A stretch of 6,144 nt of DNA. Source: Lentisphaeria bacterium. GTDB taxonomy: Bacteria; Verrucomicrobiota; Lentisphaeria; Oligosphaerales; Oligosphaeraceae. The notes under the pieces were generated by a model that had not been told where the DNA came from, ran no database searches, and saw nothing but the letters and a program-made list of their open reading frames with translations. The stretch is taken from the NCBI GenBank assembly GCA_016287975.1, contig JAEEXV010000001.1:1-6144 (forward strand), given 5' to 3'. Shown piece by piece: positions 1 to 5,429 of the stretch (the first letter of the stretch is position 1; every line of letters begins with the position of its first letter). The translations under genes and the position numbers were made by a program.

Positions 1-104
1 AGGGCGTCCCGAAGGACTACGCGGAGGCGGCGAAGTGGTACCGCAAGGCCGCCGAGCAGGGGGACGCGGAAGCGCAGAAGGCGCTTCGTGAATTAGGGCA
101 ATAG
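1..104 (+). CDS. Sel1-repeat protein, C-terminal end (partial)
   Basis: The window opens inside a gene read in the frame beginning at base 3; only its last 33 codons are present, ending at TAG 102-104. The translation GVPKDYAEAAKWYRKAAEQG followed by DAEAQKALRELGQ is a textbook Sel1 (SLR, TPR-like) helical repeat: the G-V-x-x-D-Y-x-E-A-x-x-W-Y-x-K-A-A-x-Q-G pattern is complete and is followed by the A-x-x-x-L of the closing helix. Sel1-repeat proteins are usually secreted or periplasmic scaffolds for protein-protein contacts, and the partner here is unknown. Its first 32 readable bases (3-34) recur exactly at the window's right edge inside another Sel1 gene, so this is one member of a local family. 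No terminator is visible directly after the stop. Confidence 0.9.
   Translation, partial: GVPKDYAEAAKWYRKAAEQGDAEAQKALRELGQ
3..34 (+). repeat. Left copy of a 32-base perfect direct repeat
   Basis: This stretch encodes GVPKDYAEAA plus two bases of the next codon, and is identical, in the same orientation, to 6112-6143. Both copies lie within Sel1 repeats, so they reflect repeat-unit similarity and not an attachment site. Confidence 0.85.
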
Positions 105-291
105 CGGTTGGCGGCGATGGACTGCAAAAACTGGGGCGATCCAGCGAATGATTTTTACCCGACATCAGGGGCATGCGGCTCGCGGCTTTGTCAGCCAGCC
201 TCTCAGCCTCTGATCCAATCGTCTGCCTCGGTCATCTCGGGCTTGCAGCGAGTGCCGAGCCAACGCTTTCATTCACGGGACGGTGCAGCCT
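105..291. other. Non-coding gap with no recognised feature
   Basis: Between the Sel1 stop and the terminator at 292 I see no convincing gene on either strand. The open frames here are short, rich in Ser, Arg and Pro, lack a ribosome binding site and resemble no family I know. It probably serves as the downstream flank of two converging genes: Sel1 from the left and the CxxC pseudogene from the right. Confidence 0.5.
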
Positions 292-326
292 AAAAAAAGG
301 TCCGCAGAACCCGAGGCTCTGCGGAC
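292..326 (-). terminator. Rho-independent terminator of the minus-strand CxxC gene
   Basis: Read on the minus strand, GTCCGCAGAGCC and GGTTCTGCGGAC form a 12-bp stem (one G-T wobble) around a 3-base TCG loop. A C and then seven T residues follow (the A-run at 292-298 on the plus strand). The T-run lies on the minus-strand exit side only, so it ends transcripts from the right. It sits 27 bases beyond the stop of the CxxC pseudogene at 353-355, which supports that reading direction. Confidence 0.85.
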
Positions 327-352
327 GCGGCTGGCTTCAGGCGCTGGGCGGC

Positions 353-675
353 CTACTTGAACTGTACGGTGGCGGCGCACTGGTTCGACCGTTTGGCCGT
401 CTGCATCGAAACGGCGGTTTCCCCGCCGTCCTCCTCGTCCTCCTGCATCCAGTCCACGACCATGCCGCCGGAGCGGGGGTAGTAGGGCGAGACCATTAGG
501 TTGCATCCACGGCAGCGGATGACCTGGGCCTCGCAGCCCTATGGTAGCAGGGGGATGTCAGCCTCTATGGAGATAGTGCATCCTCCATGTCGATTTCGTC
601 CTCCTCATCGTCGGCTTCGTCATTGTCGGGCGGACGCGGGCCGTCGAACTTGGTGTCGCACTCGCGGCAATCGCC
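353..675 (-). pseudogene. Acidic CxxC (zinc-ribbon-like) protein, broken; C-terminal part
   Basis: A decayed minus-strand gene of a family I cannot name. The first part (about 675 down to 588) reads GDCRECDTKFDGPRPP and then a very acidic stretch of Asp and Glu ending EIDMED. The frame then shifts near 583-592. The second part (586-353) begins GGCTISIEADIPLLP, meets an in-frame TAG at 539-541, and continues GCEAQVIRCRGCNLMVSPYY, PRSGGMVVDWM, a second acidic patch (QEDEEDGGE), and ends ATVQFK at TAG 353-355. The CREC and CRGC pairs would supply four zinc ligands. The TAG probably replaced a sense codon, for example Tyr (LLP-Y-GCEAQ). One shift plus one stop in otherwise coherent protein points to a recent pseudogene. 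The N-terminus is missing, replaced near 666-678 by LysR sequence on the other strand. A second fragment at 4816-4911 supplies the missing start. Confidence 0.6.
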
Positions 676-678
676 GCC

Positions 679-906
679 ACGTATAATCTTATGTACAATG
701 CGGCTCTGCTTGTCCGCGCAGGTGTCGGCTGCGCCGTGACGCTGGATCGGCTGGTCCCGACCGGCGTGAAGTCGGGGCTGGCCTTCCGTCCGTTTGTGCC
801 GAAACTGGAATCCGCCTTGGATATCGTGTGGAAAAAGGGGCAGTTCTTCTCGCCAGCAGCCTCCGCGTTCCTTACAAGGCTTCAGGAGAAGCTGGGGAGA
901 GAATAG
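679..906 (+). pseudogene. LysR-family regulator, C-terminal fragment
   Basis: The 75 residues before TAG 904-906 match the end of the effector-binding domain of LysR-type transcriptional regulators. TYNLMYNAALLVRAGVGCAV and TLDRLVPTG fit the strand and helix where typical members read YNL-(I/L)-YNAS-L-V-x-x-G-x-G-x-A-L-x-L-D-x-L. The piece SGLAFRPFVPKLESALDIVWK, then QFFSPAASAFLTRLQEKL, fits the usual C-terminal LDIVWKKxQxFSxAAxxFL. The DNA-binding winged helix and the first effector subdomain (over 200 residues) are absent. The sequence upstream instead belongs to the antisense CxxC pseudogene. An ATG at 691 leaves a 71-residue frame but cuts into the homology and has no ribosome binding site, so I call this a remnant and not a small gene. 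Its location just upstream of the ArsR gene may be coincidental. Confidence 0.75.
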
Positions 907-971
907 CAAGCATCAGCGTGGTCCTTAGAGCTGTGAATGATGGCCAATTCAATATGTAAATCGTCAAATTT

Positions 972-991
972 GATTAGCCAGATTGCTAATC
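972..991. promoter_or_regulatory. Perfect palindrome, likely ArsR-type operator
   Basis: GATTAGC, six bases (CAGATT), then GCTAATC form a perfect 7-6-7 inverted repeat centred about 65 bases before the ArsR start. Known SmtB/ArsR/CzrA-class operators also have inverted arms separated by six bases. The right arm overlaps the candidate -35 at 983-988, so a bound dimer would block RNA polymerase. That this operon's own regulator binds here is inferred from position and geometry. Confidence 0.6.
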
Positions 992-1010
992 GAAAAAATC
1001 TTCTTATATT
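983..1010 (+). promoter_or_regulatory. Candidate promoter of the ArsR-exporter operon
   Basis: TTGCTA (983-988) and TATATT (1005-1010) are separated by 16 bases in the AT-rich stretch before the operon, giving a start near 1017 and a leader of about 30 bases. An alternative -35, TTGATT at 970-975, has no good -10 at the right distance. Sigma-70-like spacing is assumed for an organism whose promoters I do not know. Confidence 0.45.
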
Positions 1011-1046
1011 ATTGAAACTACTTGAAAACTCTTTCGGAAACGGAAT

Positions 1047-1421
1047 ATGGAAAACACAGACACAGTAAAGACACTGAAGGCGCTGGCCAACGACACGAGA
1101 CTGGAAATCGTGCGGATGCTGCTCGGGCGGGCGATGTGCATCCATGCCCTGGCGCGCCATTTCCATGTCTCCGAACCGACCATCTGCGTGCATGTCCGCG
1201 TGCTCAGGGAGGCAGGCCTGGTGACTGGTGAAAGGAAAGGGTATTTCGTCCACTACCGCGCAAACAGGGAGACCGTGCAGGCATTGTCGGCCTACTTTGT
1301 TGAACTATGCGCCGTCAATCCGACCTCCTGCAAGGACTGCCAATGCCACGCAAAGAGCAACTGCCGCTGCCACGCGAAAGGAAAACACAACCATGAGACA
1401 TCATCTGAAGACCGCAGTTAA
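1047..1421 (+). CDS. ArsR/SmtB-family metal-responsive repressor with Cys/His-rich tail
   Basis: A 124-residue winged-helix repressor. Residues 6-85 carry the ArsR fold: LKALANDTRLEIVRMLL (alpha 1-2), CIHALARHFHVSEPTICVHV and RVLREAGLV (helix-turn-helix), then the beta wing GERKGYFVHY and a dimerisation helix. The alpha-3 metal box, ELCVCDL in classical ArsR, reads AMCIHAL here: the first Cys (C31) is kept and the second is His (H33). The tail from residue 88 is dense in soft-metal ligands: C88, C95, C98, C100, H101, C106, C108, H109, H114 and H116. Such proteins usually leave the operator when they bind metal or metalloid. The start at 1047 is the only one giving the full fold, but its ribosome binding site is weak (GGAAACGGA just upstream). 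It overlaps the next gene by 29 bases. The metal specificity is not predictable. Confidence 0.9.
   Translation: MENTDTVKTLKALANDTRLEIVRMLLGRAMCIHALARHFHVSEPTICVHVRVLREAGLVTGERKGYFVHYRANRETVQALSAYFVELCAVNPTSCKDCQCHAKSNCRCHAKGKHNHETSSEDRS
1377..1382 (+). promoter_or_regulatory. Ribosome binding site fixing the adaptor start
   Basis: AAAGGA lies 10 bases before the ATG at 1393, inside the ArsR coding region. It supports 1393 over the in-frame ATG at 1228, whose extra 55 residues are low-complexity Arg/Pro/Ala sequence antagonistic to the signal anchor that follows. Confidence 0.6.
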
Positions 1422-2544
1422 ACTTCTGCTGCTAATCGTTGTGGTTGGAGCCGCATATTACCACTTCCGCCTGTCGCCAGTGCCCGTCCAGACTGCATCG
1501 CCCAAAAGGCAGGATCTGATGGAGACCGTGTTCGGCACGGGGACGCTGGAGGCGAAGACCGTCGTGTCCATCAGCCCTCGGAGCACGGGGCAGTTGGCAG
1601 AACTGTTCGCCGACCAGGGGGACGCGGTCAAGGCGGGGCAGACGCTCTGCACGATGGCGGCGGACGACTTGAGGCAGCAGCTCAAGGTGTCCGAGAACGA
1701 ACTGGAGGTGACGAAGGCGGCCATCAAGCGCCTGGACGCCGAAATCGCCTCGGCACAGGCAACCTGCGACTACGCGGAACTCGCCTACCAGCGCAGCGAG
1801 CGCCTGTTCAAGGCGAACGTCGAGACGCAGGCGGACTTCGACAAGCAGACCGAGGCGCGGAAGGTAGCGGCATACGCCCTTGCGCGGGCGCAGGCACAGA
1901 AGAACGAGGCGGAGCTGACGATGGTCAAGCAGTCCGCCCAGATTGAGTACAATCGGACGAAACTGGCGGAGACGACGCTGACATCCCCCTTCGACGGCGT
2001 GGTCATACGCCGCAGCCGCGAATGCGGCGCGGTCGTCAATCCTGGCGTCTCCATCATGGAAGTCGCCGCGACAGACGAGATATGGGGCACCGTATGGGTG
2101 GACGAGACGGCGGTTTCGAAGCTGAAGGTTGGGCAGAAGGCGCAGATTGTTTTCCGCTCGCAGCCGGACCAGCCTTATGCCGCCACGGTGCGGCGTCTGT
2201 CCCGTGAGACTGACCGCGAGACGCGGGAGTTCCTGGTCGATCTGGCACTGGAGAAACTGCCTGAAAACTGGACGCTGGGCCAACGCCTGGAGGCGCACGT
2301 CATGATTGAGAAACACGAGGACAGGCTGTGCATCCTGACTAAGATGATCCGCTGGGAGAAGAACAGTCCATTTGTTTTGGTGCTGGAGGACGGCAGGATC
2401 GCCAGGCGAACGCTGGGACTTGGCCTCCAGACGAAGATGATGACGGAGATAGTCAAGGGGCTTTCCCCCGAAGACAGGCTTGTCCTCAACCCAGACGACC
2501 ATCTGCCCCACGTCGGGCGCAAGGCGGAGGTGCGCGAGCAATGA
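1393..2544 (+). CDS. Periplasmic adaptor (membrane fusion) subunit, HlyD/MacA/DevB type
   Basis: A 383-residue membrane fusion protein that would link an inner-membrane ABC permease to an outer-membrane channel. Residues 8-24 (VKLLLLIVVVGAAYYHF) form an N-terminal membrane anchor. Residues 40-90 hold the first half of the lipoyl/barrel-sandwich domain (GTGTLEAKTVVSISPRSTGQ, then VKAGQTL). Residues 92-190 are a long alpha-helical hairpin rich in Glu, Lys, Gln and Ala, and 193-225 the second lipoyl half (TTLTSPFDGVVIRR). Residues 228-310 are the beta-barrel (WGTVWVDETAVSKLKVGQKA), followed by a membrane-proximal domain. The hairpin tip carries R134-x3-L138-x6-T145, close to the RLS motif that docks on TolC. 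The first ATG with a ribosome binding site is used. The stop shares ATGA with the permease start. Four Cys (86, 125, 211, 313) are scattered and suggest no metal site. A TolC partner must lie elsewhere. Confidence 0.9.
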   Translation: MRHHLKTAVKLLLLIVVVGAAYYHFRLSPVPVQTASPKRQDLMETVFGTGTLEAKTVVSISPRSTGQLAELFADQGDAVKAGQTLCTMAADDLRQQLKVSENELEVTKAAIKRLDAEIASAQATCDYAELAYQRSERLFKANVETQADFDKQTEARKVAAYALARAQAQKNEAELTMVKQSAQIEYNRTKLAETTLTSPFDGVVIRRSRECGAVVNPGVSIMEVAATDEIWGTVWVDETAVSKLKVGQKAQIVFRSQPDQPYAATVRRLSRETDRETREFLVDLALEKLPENWTLGQRLEAHVMIEKHEDRLCILTKMIRWEKNSPFVLVLEDGRIARRTLGLGLQTKMMTEIVKGLSPEDRLVLNPDDHLPHVGRKAEVREQ

Positions 2545-3743
2545 ACCTCGCCCTCAAGGACATCAGATTCAAGTTCGGAAGGTTCCTGCTGACCACCTTC
2601 GGCATCAGTCTGCTGCTGATGGTCGTGATGGGCATGGGCGGCATCTACAGGGGGCTCATCCAGGAGGCGACGCTGATCATCGACCGCGCGGGCGCGGACA
2701 TCTGGGTCGTCCAGAAGGACACCAAGGGGCCTTTCGCGGAGGTGTCGAAACTGCCGCGCAGCATGGAATACCGCATCGCCGCGATGGATGGCGTAAAGTC
2801 GGCAAGCGCGTTCGTCTCGCATACCGTCCAGCGGGATTTTCGCGGGCGTGTAATCCGCATGACCATCCAGGGGCTGCCCGATGACGGGCGATGGCTTCCC
2901 CTGCTCAAGGGGCGTCCGCTCCGCGAAGGCCATTTCGAGATGCTTGCCGACAAATCGGCGCAACTGCCCATCGGCACGCGCATCCGCCTCGGCAAGGATA
3001 CGTACGAGGTAGTCGGAATCACGGGCCAAATGAACGCGCCGTCGGGGGACGCGATGGTCTTTGTCACCCTTGACGACGCGCTGGCAATCCAGGATGACAT
3101 GCCTGCGGAGGCCATCCGCTCCGAACGGGAGGCGCGGGTGCGGCGGTTCGATGCCATGCCATACGGAAGCACCTCCGCCGAACACGCGGAGACGCTCCGC
3201 AGCGCGTCGAGCCGTCCTGCGGCGTTGCCCGGACGGCGCATCAGCGCGGTTCTGGTGAAGGTCCAGAAAGGCTGGAACGCGGAGGAGGTTCTCCGGCGCA
3301 TCCGCGAATTACCCGATGTCTCGGCCTACACCGCCGATGGCGAGCGGCAGATCATGCTGGGCGGCTTCGTCGCCCGTTCGCGTCGCCAGATCAGACTGTT
3401 CCGCACCATCCTGCTCATTGTCTCGACGGTGGTGATGACGCTGGTGCTCTTCATGCTCACGATGGACAAGGTGCATGACATCGCCATGTTGAAACTGCTC
3501 GGTGCGAGAAACGGCGTCATGGTCGAGATGATCCTGACCCAGGCACTGCTGATCGGATGCATAGCCTTCTGCATCGCCCGCTGCCTTGGCCAGTGGGCCT
3601 ATCCGCTGTTCCCGAGGCGCGTAGTGCTCGTCACCGCCGACTTGTGGCTTCTCTTTGGCATTGTCGTGGGCGTCTCCATACTTGCCAGCGTGGCGGGCGT
3701 GGTGAAGGCGATGCTGACGGATGCCGGGGAGGTGCTCTCATGA
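2541..3743 (+). CDS. FtsX-fold ABC permease, DevC/MacB-like
   Basis: A 400-residue permease with the four-helix MacB/FtsX layout. TM1 is at about 12-32 (FGRFLLTTFGISLLLMVVMG), followed by a large periplasmic domain at about 35-285. TM2 is at about 287-308 (FRTILLIVSTVVMTLVLFML), TM3 at about 328-350 and TM4 at about 362-386. The segment after TM2, DKVHDIAMLKLLGAR, is the coupling helix that contacts the ATPase in FtsX-type permeases. The opening MNLALKDIRFKFGRFLLTTFGI and the periplasmic GADIWVVQKDTKGPF resemble DevC of the cyanobacterial DevBCA exporter. The stretch at about 186-235 is unusually rich in Arg, Ala and Ser and looks like a variable insert. Such permeases do not form a classic channel but transmit ATP-driven motion to the adaptor, moving periplasmic or outer-leaflet substrates. 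ATGA overlaps at both ends couple it to its neighbours. Confidence 0.88.
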   Translation: MNLALKDIRFKFGRFLLTTFGISLLLMVVMGMGGIYRGLIQEATLIIDRAGADIWVVQKDTKGPFAEVSKLPRSMEYRIAAMDGVKSASAFVSHTVQRDFRGRVIRMTIQGLPDDGRWLPLLKGRPLREGHFEMLADKSAQLPIGTRIRLGKDTYEVVGITGQMNAPSGDAMVFVTLDDALAIQDDMPAEAIRSEREARVRRFDAMPYGSTSAEHAETLRSASSRPAALPGRRISAVLVKVQKGWNAEEVLRRIRELPDVSAYTADGERQIMLGGFVARSRRQIRLFRTILLIVSTVVMTLVLFMLTMDKVHDIAMLKLLGARNGVMVEMILTQALLIGCIAFCIARCLGQWAYPLFPRRVVLVTADLWLLFGIVVGVSILASVAGVVKAMLTDAGEVLS

Positions 3744-4420
3744 CACAGGCGCTGCTTGCCGAGAATCTCTGCAAGAGATATGGCCGAGGCGACACAGCCG
3801 TGACCGCTTTGGACAACGTGACCATTTCCCTGAACACGGGCGAGGTCGTTGCACTGCTGGGACCTTCTGGCGCGGGCAAATCGACGCTCCTCACTGCATT
3901 GGGACTAATCCGACCACCCGATTCAGGACGCATCGTGATTGACGGCAAGGTCGTCTTCGACAACGGCTACACGACGGACATACGCTCTTTCCGCCGTGCC
4001 AATCTCGGCTTTGTCTTCCAGAAAGCGAATCTGCTCCCATTCTTGACGGCGCGGGAGAACGTGCAGCTGCCGATGGAACTCGACGACGTATCAAGCGCCA
4101 AGTCCCGAAAGCGCGCCATGGAACTGCTGGCGCAGTTTGGCATGGGGGACAGGGAGGGCTTCAGGCCGTCCGAACTGTCGGGCGGTCAGCAACAGCGCGT
4201 CGCCATCGCCCGGGCGCTGGCGAACAGCCCGAAACTGCTCTTTGCGGACGAGCCCACGGCAGCACTGGACAGCGTGATGGGGCGCAAGGTGATGGAGATG
4301 ATGAAGCGCGTCGCCCATGACTTCCAGACCTCCGTGCTGGTTGTCACACATGACACCCGCGCCCTTGACGTGTTCGACCGAATCCTCCACATGGAGGATG
4401 GGATGATTCGGGAGCAGTAA
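3740..4420 (+). CDS. ABC transporter ATPase, DevA/LolD/MacB type
   Basis: A 226-residue nucleotide-binding subunit with every catalytic element in place: Walker A GPSGAGKST (41-49), Q-loop Q94 in FVFQKANLLPFLT, signature LSGGQ (146-150), Walker B LLFAD with catalytic E171, D-loop ALD (175-177) and the switch His H204 in VVTHD. Length and sequence (ARENVQLPMEL, SGGQQQRVAIARALANSPKLLFADEPTAALD) fit the LolD/MacB/DevA group that drives FtsX-type permeases. It would act in the cytoplasm as a homodimer under the permease encoded just before it. The ATG at 3740 overlaps the permease stop as ATGA; a longer in-frame extension to 3557 is antagonised by its Arg-rich shadow composition. It is the last gene of the operon. 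No hairpin-plus-T-run terminator is evident after it. Confidence 0.93.
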   Translation: MTQALLAENLCKRYGRGDTAVTALDNVTISLNTGEVVALLGPSGAGKSTLLTALGLIRPPDSGRIVIDGKVVFDNGYTTDIRSFRRANLGFVFQKANLLPFLTARENVQLPMELDDVSSAKSRKRAMELLAQFGMGDREGFRPSELSGGQQQRVAIARALANSPKLLFADEPTAALDSVMGRKVMEMMKRVAHDFQTSVLVVTHDTRALDVFDRILHMEDGMIREQ

Positions 4421-4489
4421 CGCCTGGTGTTATTTCCCTGAATCCGTGAAGTCGGGTGAAAAAAATCGATAAAAAAACGGCAAATGGAC
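4421..4489. other. AT-rich gap, possible left end of an insertion sequence
   Basis: Base composition drops sharply here, with two A-runs (around 4460-4466 and 4471-4478) after the ATPase stop. This is the expected place for the outer end of the IS1380-like element whose gene follows, but I cannot identify a terminal inverted repeat because the other end is absent. Confidence 0.3.
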
Positions 4490-4517
4490 TTGATAACATG
4501 TTGGTGCGCAGTATATT
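4490..4517 (+). promoter_or_regulatory. Candidate promoter of the transposase remnant
   Basis: TTGATA (4490-4495) and TATATT (4512-4517) are separated by 16 bases, a good sigma-70-like pair. It would fire into the broken transposase frame and then antisense to the genes at 4816-5429. The -10 box ends where the ATG at 4518 begins, so a transcript from here could not use that start. Confidence 0.4.
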
Positions 4518-4815
4518 ATGGTAGACTCCAAAAAAATCCATTTCAACTGCCCGCCAACGAGGTTACCATATCCGACTATCAATTTAGCACATCTTCCGGA
4601 TTCATCAGCTCGAACGGCGGATTTGCCTTTGTGGAGCGCATGCTGGATTCCAACGCCGCCATGGGGGGCTGGAACCGTCTCCTGCGCGTGGGGCCCCAGC
4701 GGCGGCACCGCGACGAGGCGGTGGTGCGCAGCCTGGTGCTGCTGATGTGCGCCGGCTGCTCGAACTTCGCGGACGTGGAGAAGTTCCGGGACGACTGCCT
4801 GTTCCGGGCCGCGCT
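4518..4815 (+). pseudogene. IS1380-like transposase, N-terminal fragment
   Basis: About 90 residues, read in the frame of base 4538, resemble the N-terminal domain of IS1380-family DDE transposases. They include FISSNGGFAFVERML, a basic stretch, then RHRDEAVVRSLVLLMCAGCS and NFADVEKFRDDCLFRAAL. This order (glycine-rich start, RxxxD/E, long hydrophobic helix with a G-C/G turn, then D-x-E-x-F/L-R-x-D) fits that family. None of the catalytic Asp/Glu residues remain, because the resemblance ends near 4815. There the sequence becomes antisense to the CxxC gene fragment. The beginning also looks damaged: the start MVDSKK at 4518 is in another frame from the body, and the switch falls at a seven-A run (4530-4536), consistent with loss of one A. 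The family call rests on recalled motifs. The open frame continues to 4963 as a chimeric tail without meaning. Confidence 0.55.
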
Positions 4816-4911
4816 GGGCGGACGCGGGCCGTCGAACTCGGTGCCGCACTCGCTGGAGAGGTTGCCGTCGTCCCATTCGATGATGTCATCGGAGGAGTGG
4901 CAGCAGGGCAT
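4816..4911 (-). pseudogene. Acidic CxxC protein, second copy; N-terminal fragment
   Basis: Starting at ATG 4911-4909, the minus strand reads MPCCHSSDDIIEWDDGNLSS and then ECGTEFDGPRPP before running into transposase sequence near 4815. The CC-H cluster and the later EC-G knuckle look like a zinc ribbon. The ECGTEFDGPRPP end matches ECDTKFDGPRPP of the pseudogene at 353-675. At DNA level 4816-4853 and 628-665 agree at 36 of 38 bases. The start overlaps the stop of the upstream minus-strand gene as TGATG, so the two were probably translated together. The frame stays open beyond the break, but that part is antisense to the transposase. Apparently the IS fragment replaced the rest of the gene. 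Confidence 0.55.
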
Positions 4912-5429
4912 CAAAGTTGCTTGTCAGGGGCTCCACTCGTGCCCGCAGCATTCGCGGCGGTAGACGCCGATGGTCTCGTCGCACCTCCGCCCGAGGTCTC
5001 GTCCAATGGTGCCGCCTGCGACACCGCCAGCAGCCCGAGGTGGTTGCCGCCGGACCGTTGCTGCTTCTTCTTCCGGATGGCCTCCATCGCCTCCAGGAAC
5101 TCGTCGTAGTGGTTTGCGAGGACGCGGTAGACCGCGCTGCCCATGGTGCAGAAGTCGGCCTTGAGCCGCGCCATCGGGTCCTCCCCTCCATCGGCCTTGA
5201 CCTGCGTTCTGACTGGCGGCACCAGGTAGTGCCACGTGCCGCCTTTCTTTTTCCGCTTGAATCCAAATGTGGCCAAGGTCTTGTGCAGGGCCGCCCACCG
5301 CGTCGTCATCCCGTCCACCACGAGGCCGAGTTCGGAGCAGATCTCCCGCATCGGCAGCCATCGGAAACTCTCCTTTGGGGCGTTGACGTCGTATCTGCAC
5401 CGGATCTGCTTGTTGTAGTCAATGTACAT
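4911..5429 (-). CDS. Unrecognised 172-residue protein with basic centre
   Basis: I do not recognise this family. The 172 residues fall into three parts. Residues 1-75 (MYIDYNKQIRCRYDVNAPKE, then FRWLPMREICSELGLVVDGM, TTRWAALHKTLATFGFKRKK, GGTWHYLVPP) read like a small winged-helix or helix-turn-helix domain: a helix, a turn at ELGL, a recognition-like helix, then a Lys-rich hairpin. Residues 84-125 (MARLKADFCTMGSAVYRVLA, HYDEFLEAMEAIRKKKQQR) are helical and basic. From 126 the tail is Gly/Ala/Ser/Thr-rich and probably disordered. A DNA-binding role is possible but unproven. The composition is protein-like on this strand, while the plus-strand frame is Arg/Gly/Trp-rich shadow. The ATG at 5429 lacks a good ribosome binding site. 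A better one (AAGGA) precedes an out-of-frame ATG near 5477, so the true N-terminus may be longer and frameshifted. The stop overlaps the CxxC start as TGATG. Confidence 0.6.
   Translation of the reverse strand: MYIDYNKQIRCRYDVNAPKESFRWLPMREICSELGLVVDGMTTRWAALHKTLATFGFKRKKKGGTWHYLVPPVRTQVKADGGEDPMARLKADFCTMGSAVYRVLANHYDEFLEAMEAIRKKKQQRSGGNHLGLLAVSQAAPLDETSGGGATRPSASTAANAAGTSGAPDKQL

Noticed and set aside
173..499. Plus-strand frame of 108 codons
   Set aside because: It runs through the terminator hairpin and antisense to the CxxC pseudogene, without a ribosome binding site or recognisable domain.
682..687. Perfect TATAAT box
   Set aside because: It is explained by the Tyr-Asn codons of the LysR fragment and has no -35 at a suitable distance.
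1432..2541. Long minus-strand open frame opposite the adaptor gene
   Set aside because: It is the shadow of a well-supported adaptor gene; its translation is rich in Arg, Leu and Gly and shows no domain.
2175..3185. Long minus-strand open frame opposite the adaptor and permease genes
   Set aside because: It crosses two real genes on the other strand, and its His/Arg-rich translation resembles no family.
4484..4963. Plus-strand frame as a complete 159-residue protein
   Set aside because: Only about 4538-4815 looks like transposase; the front covers a promoter and the end is antisense to another gene.
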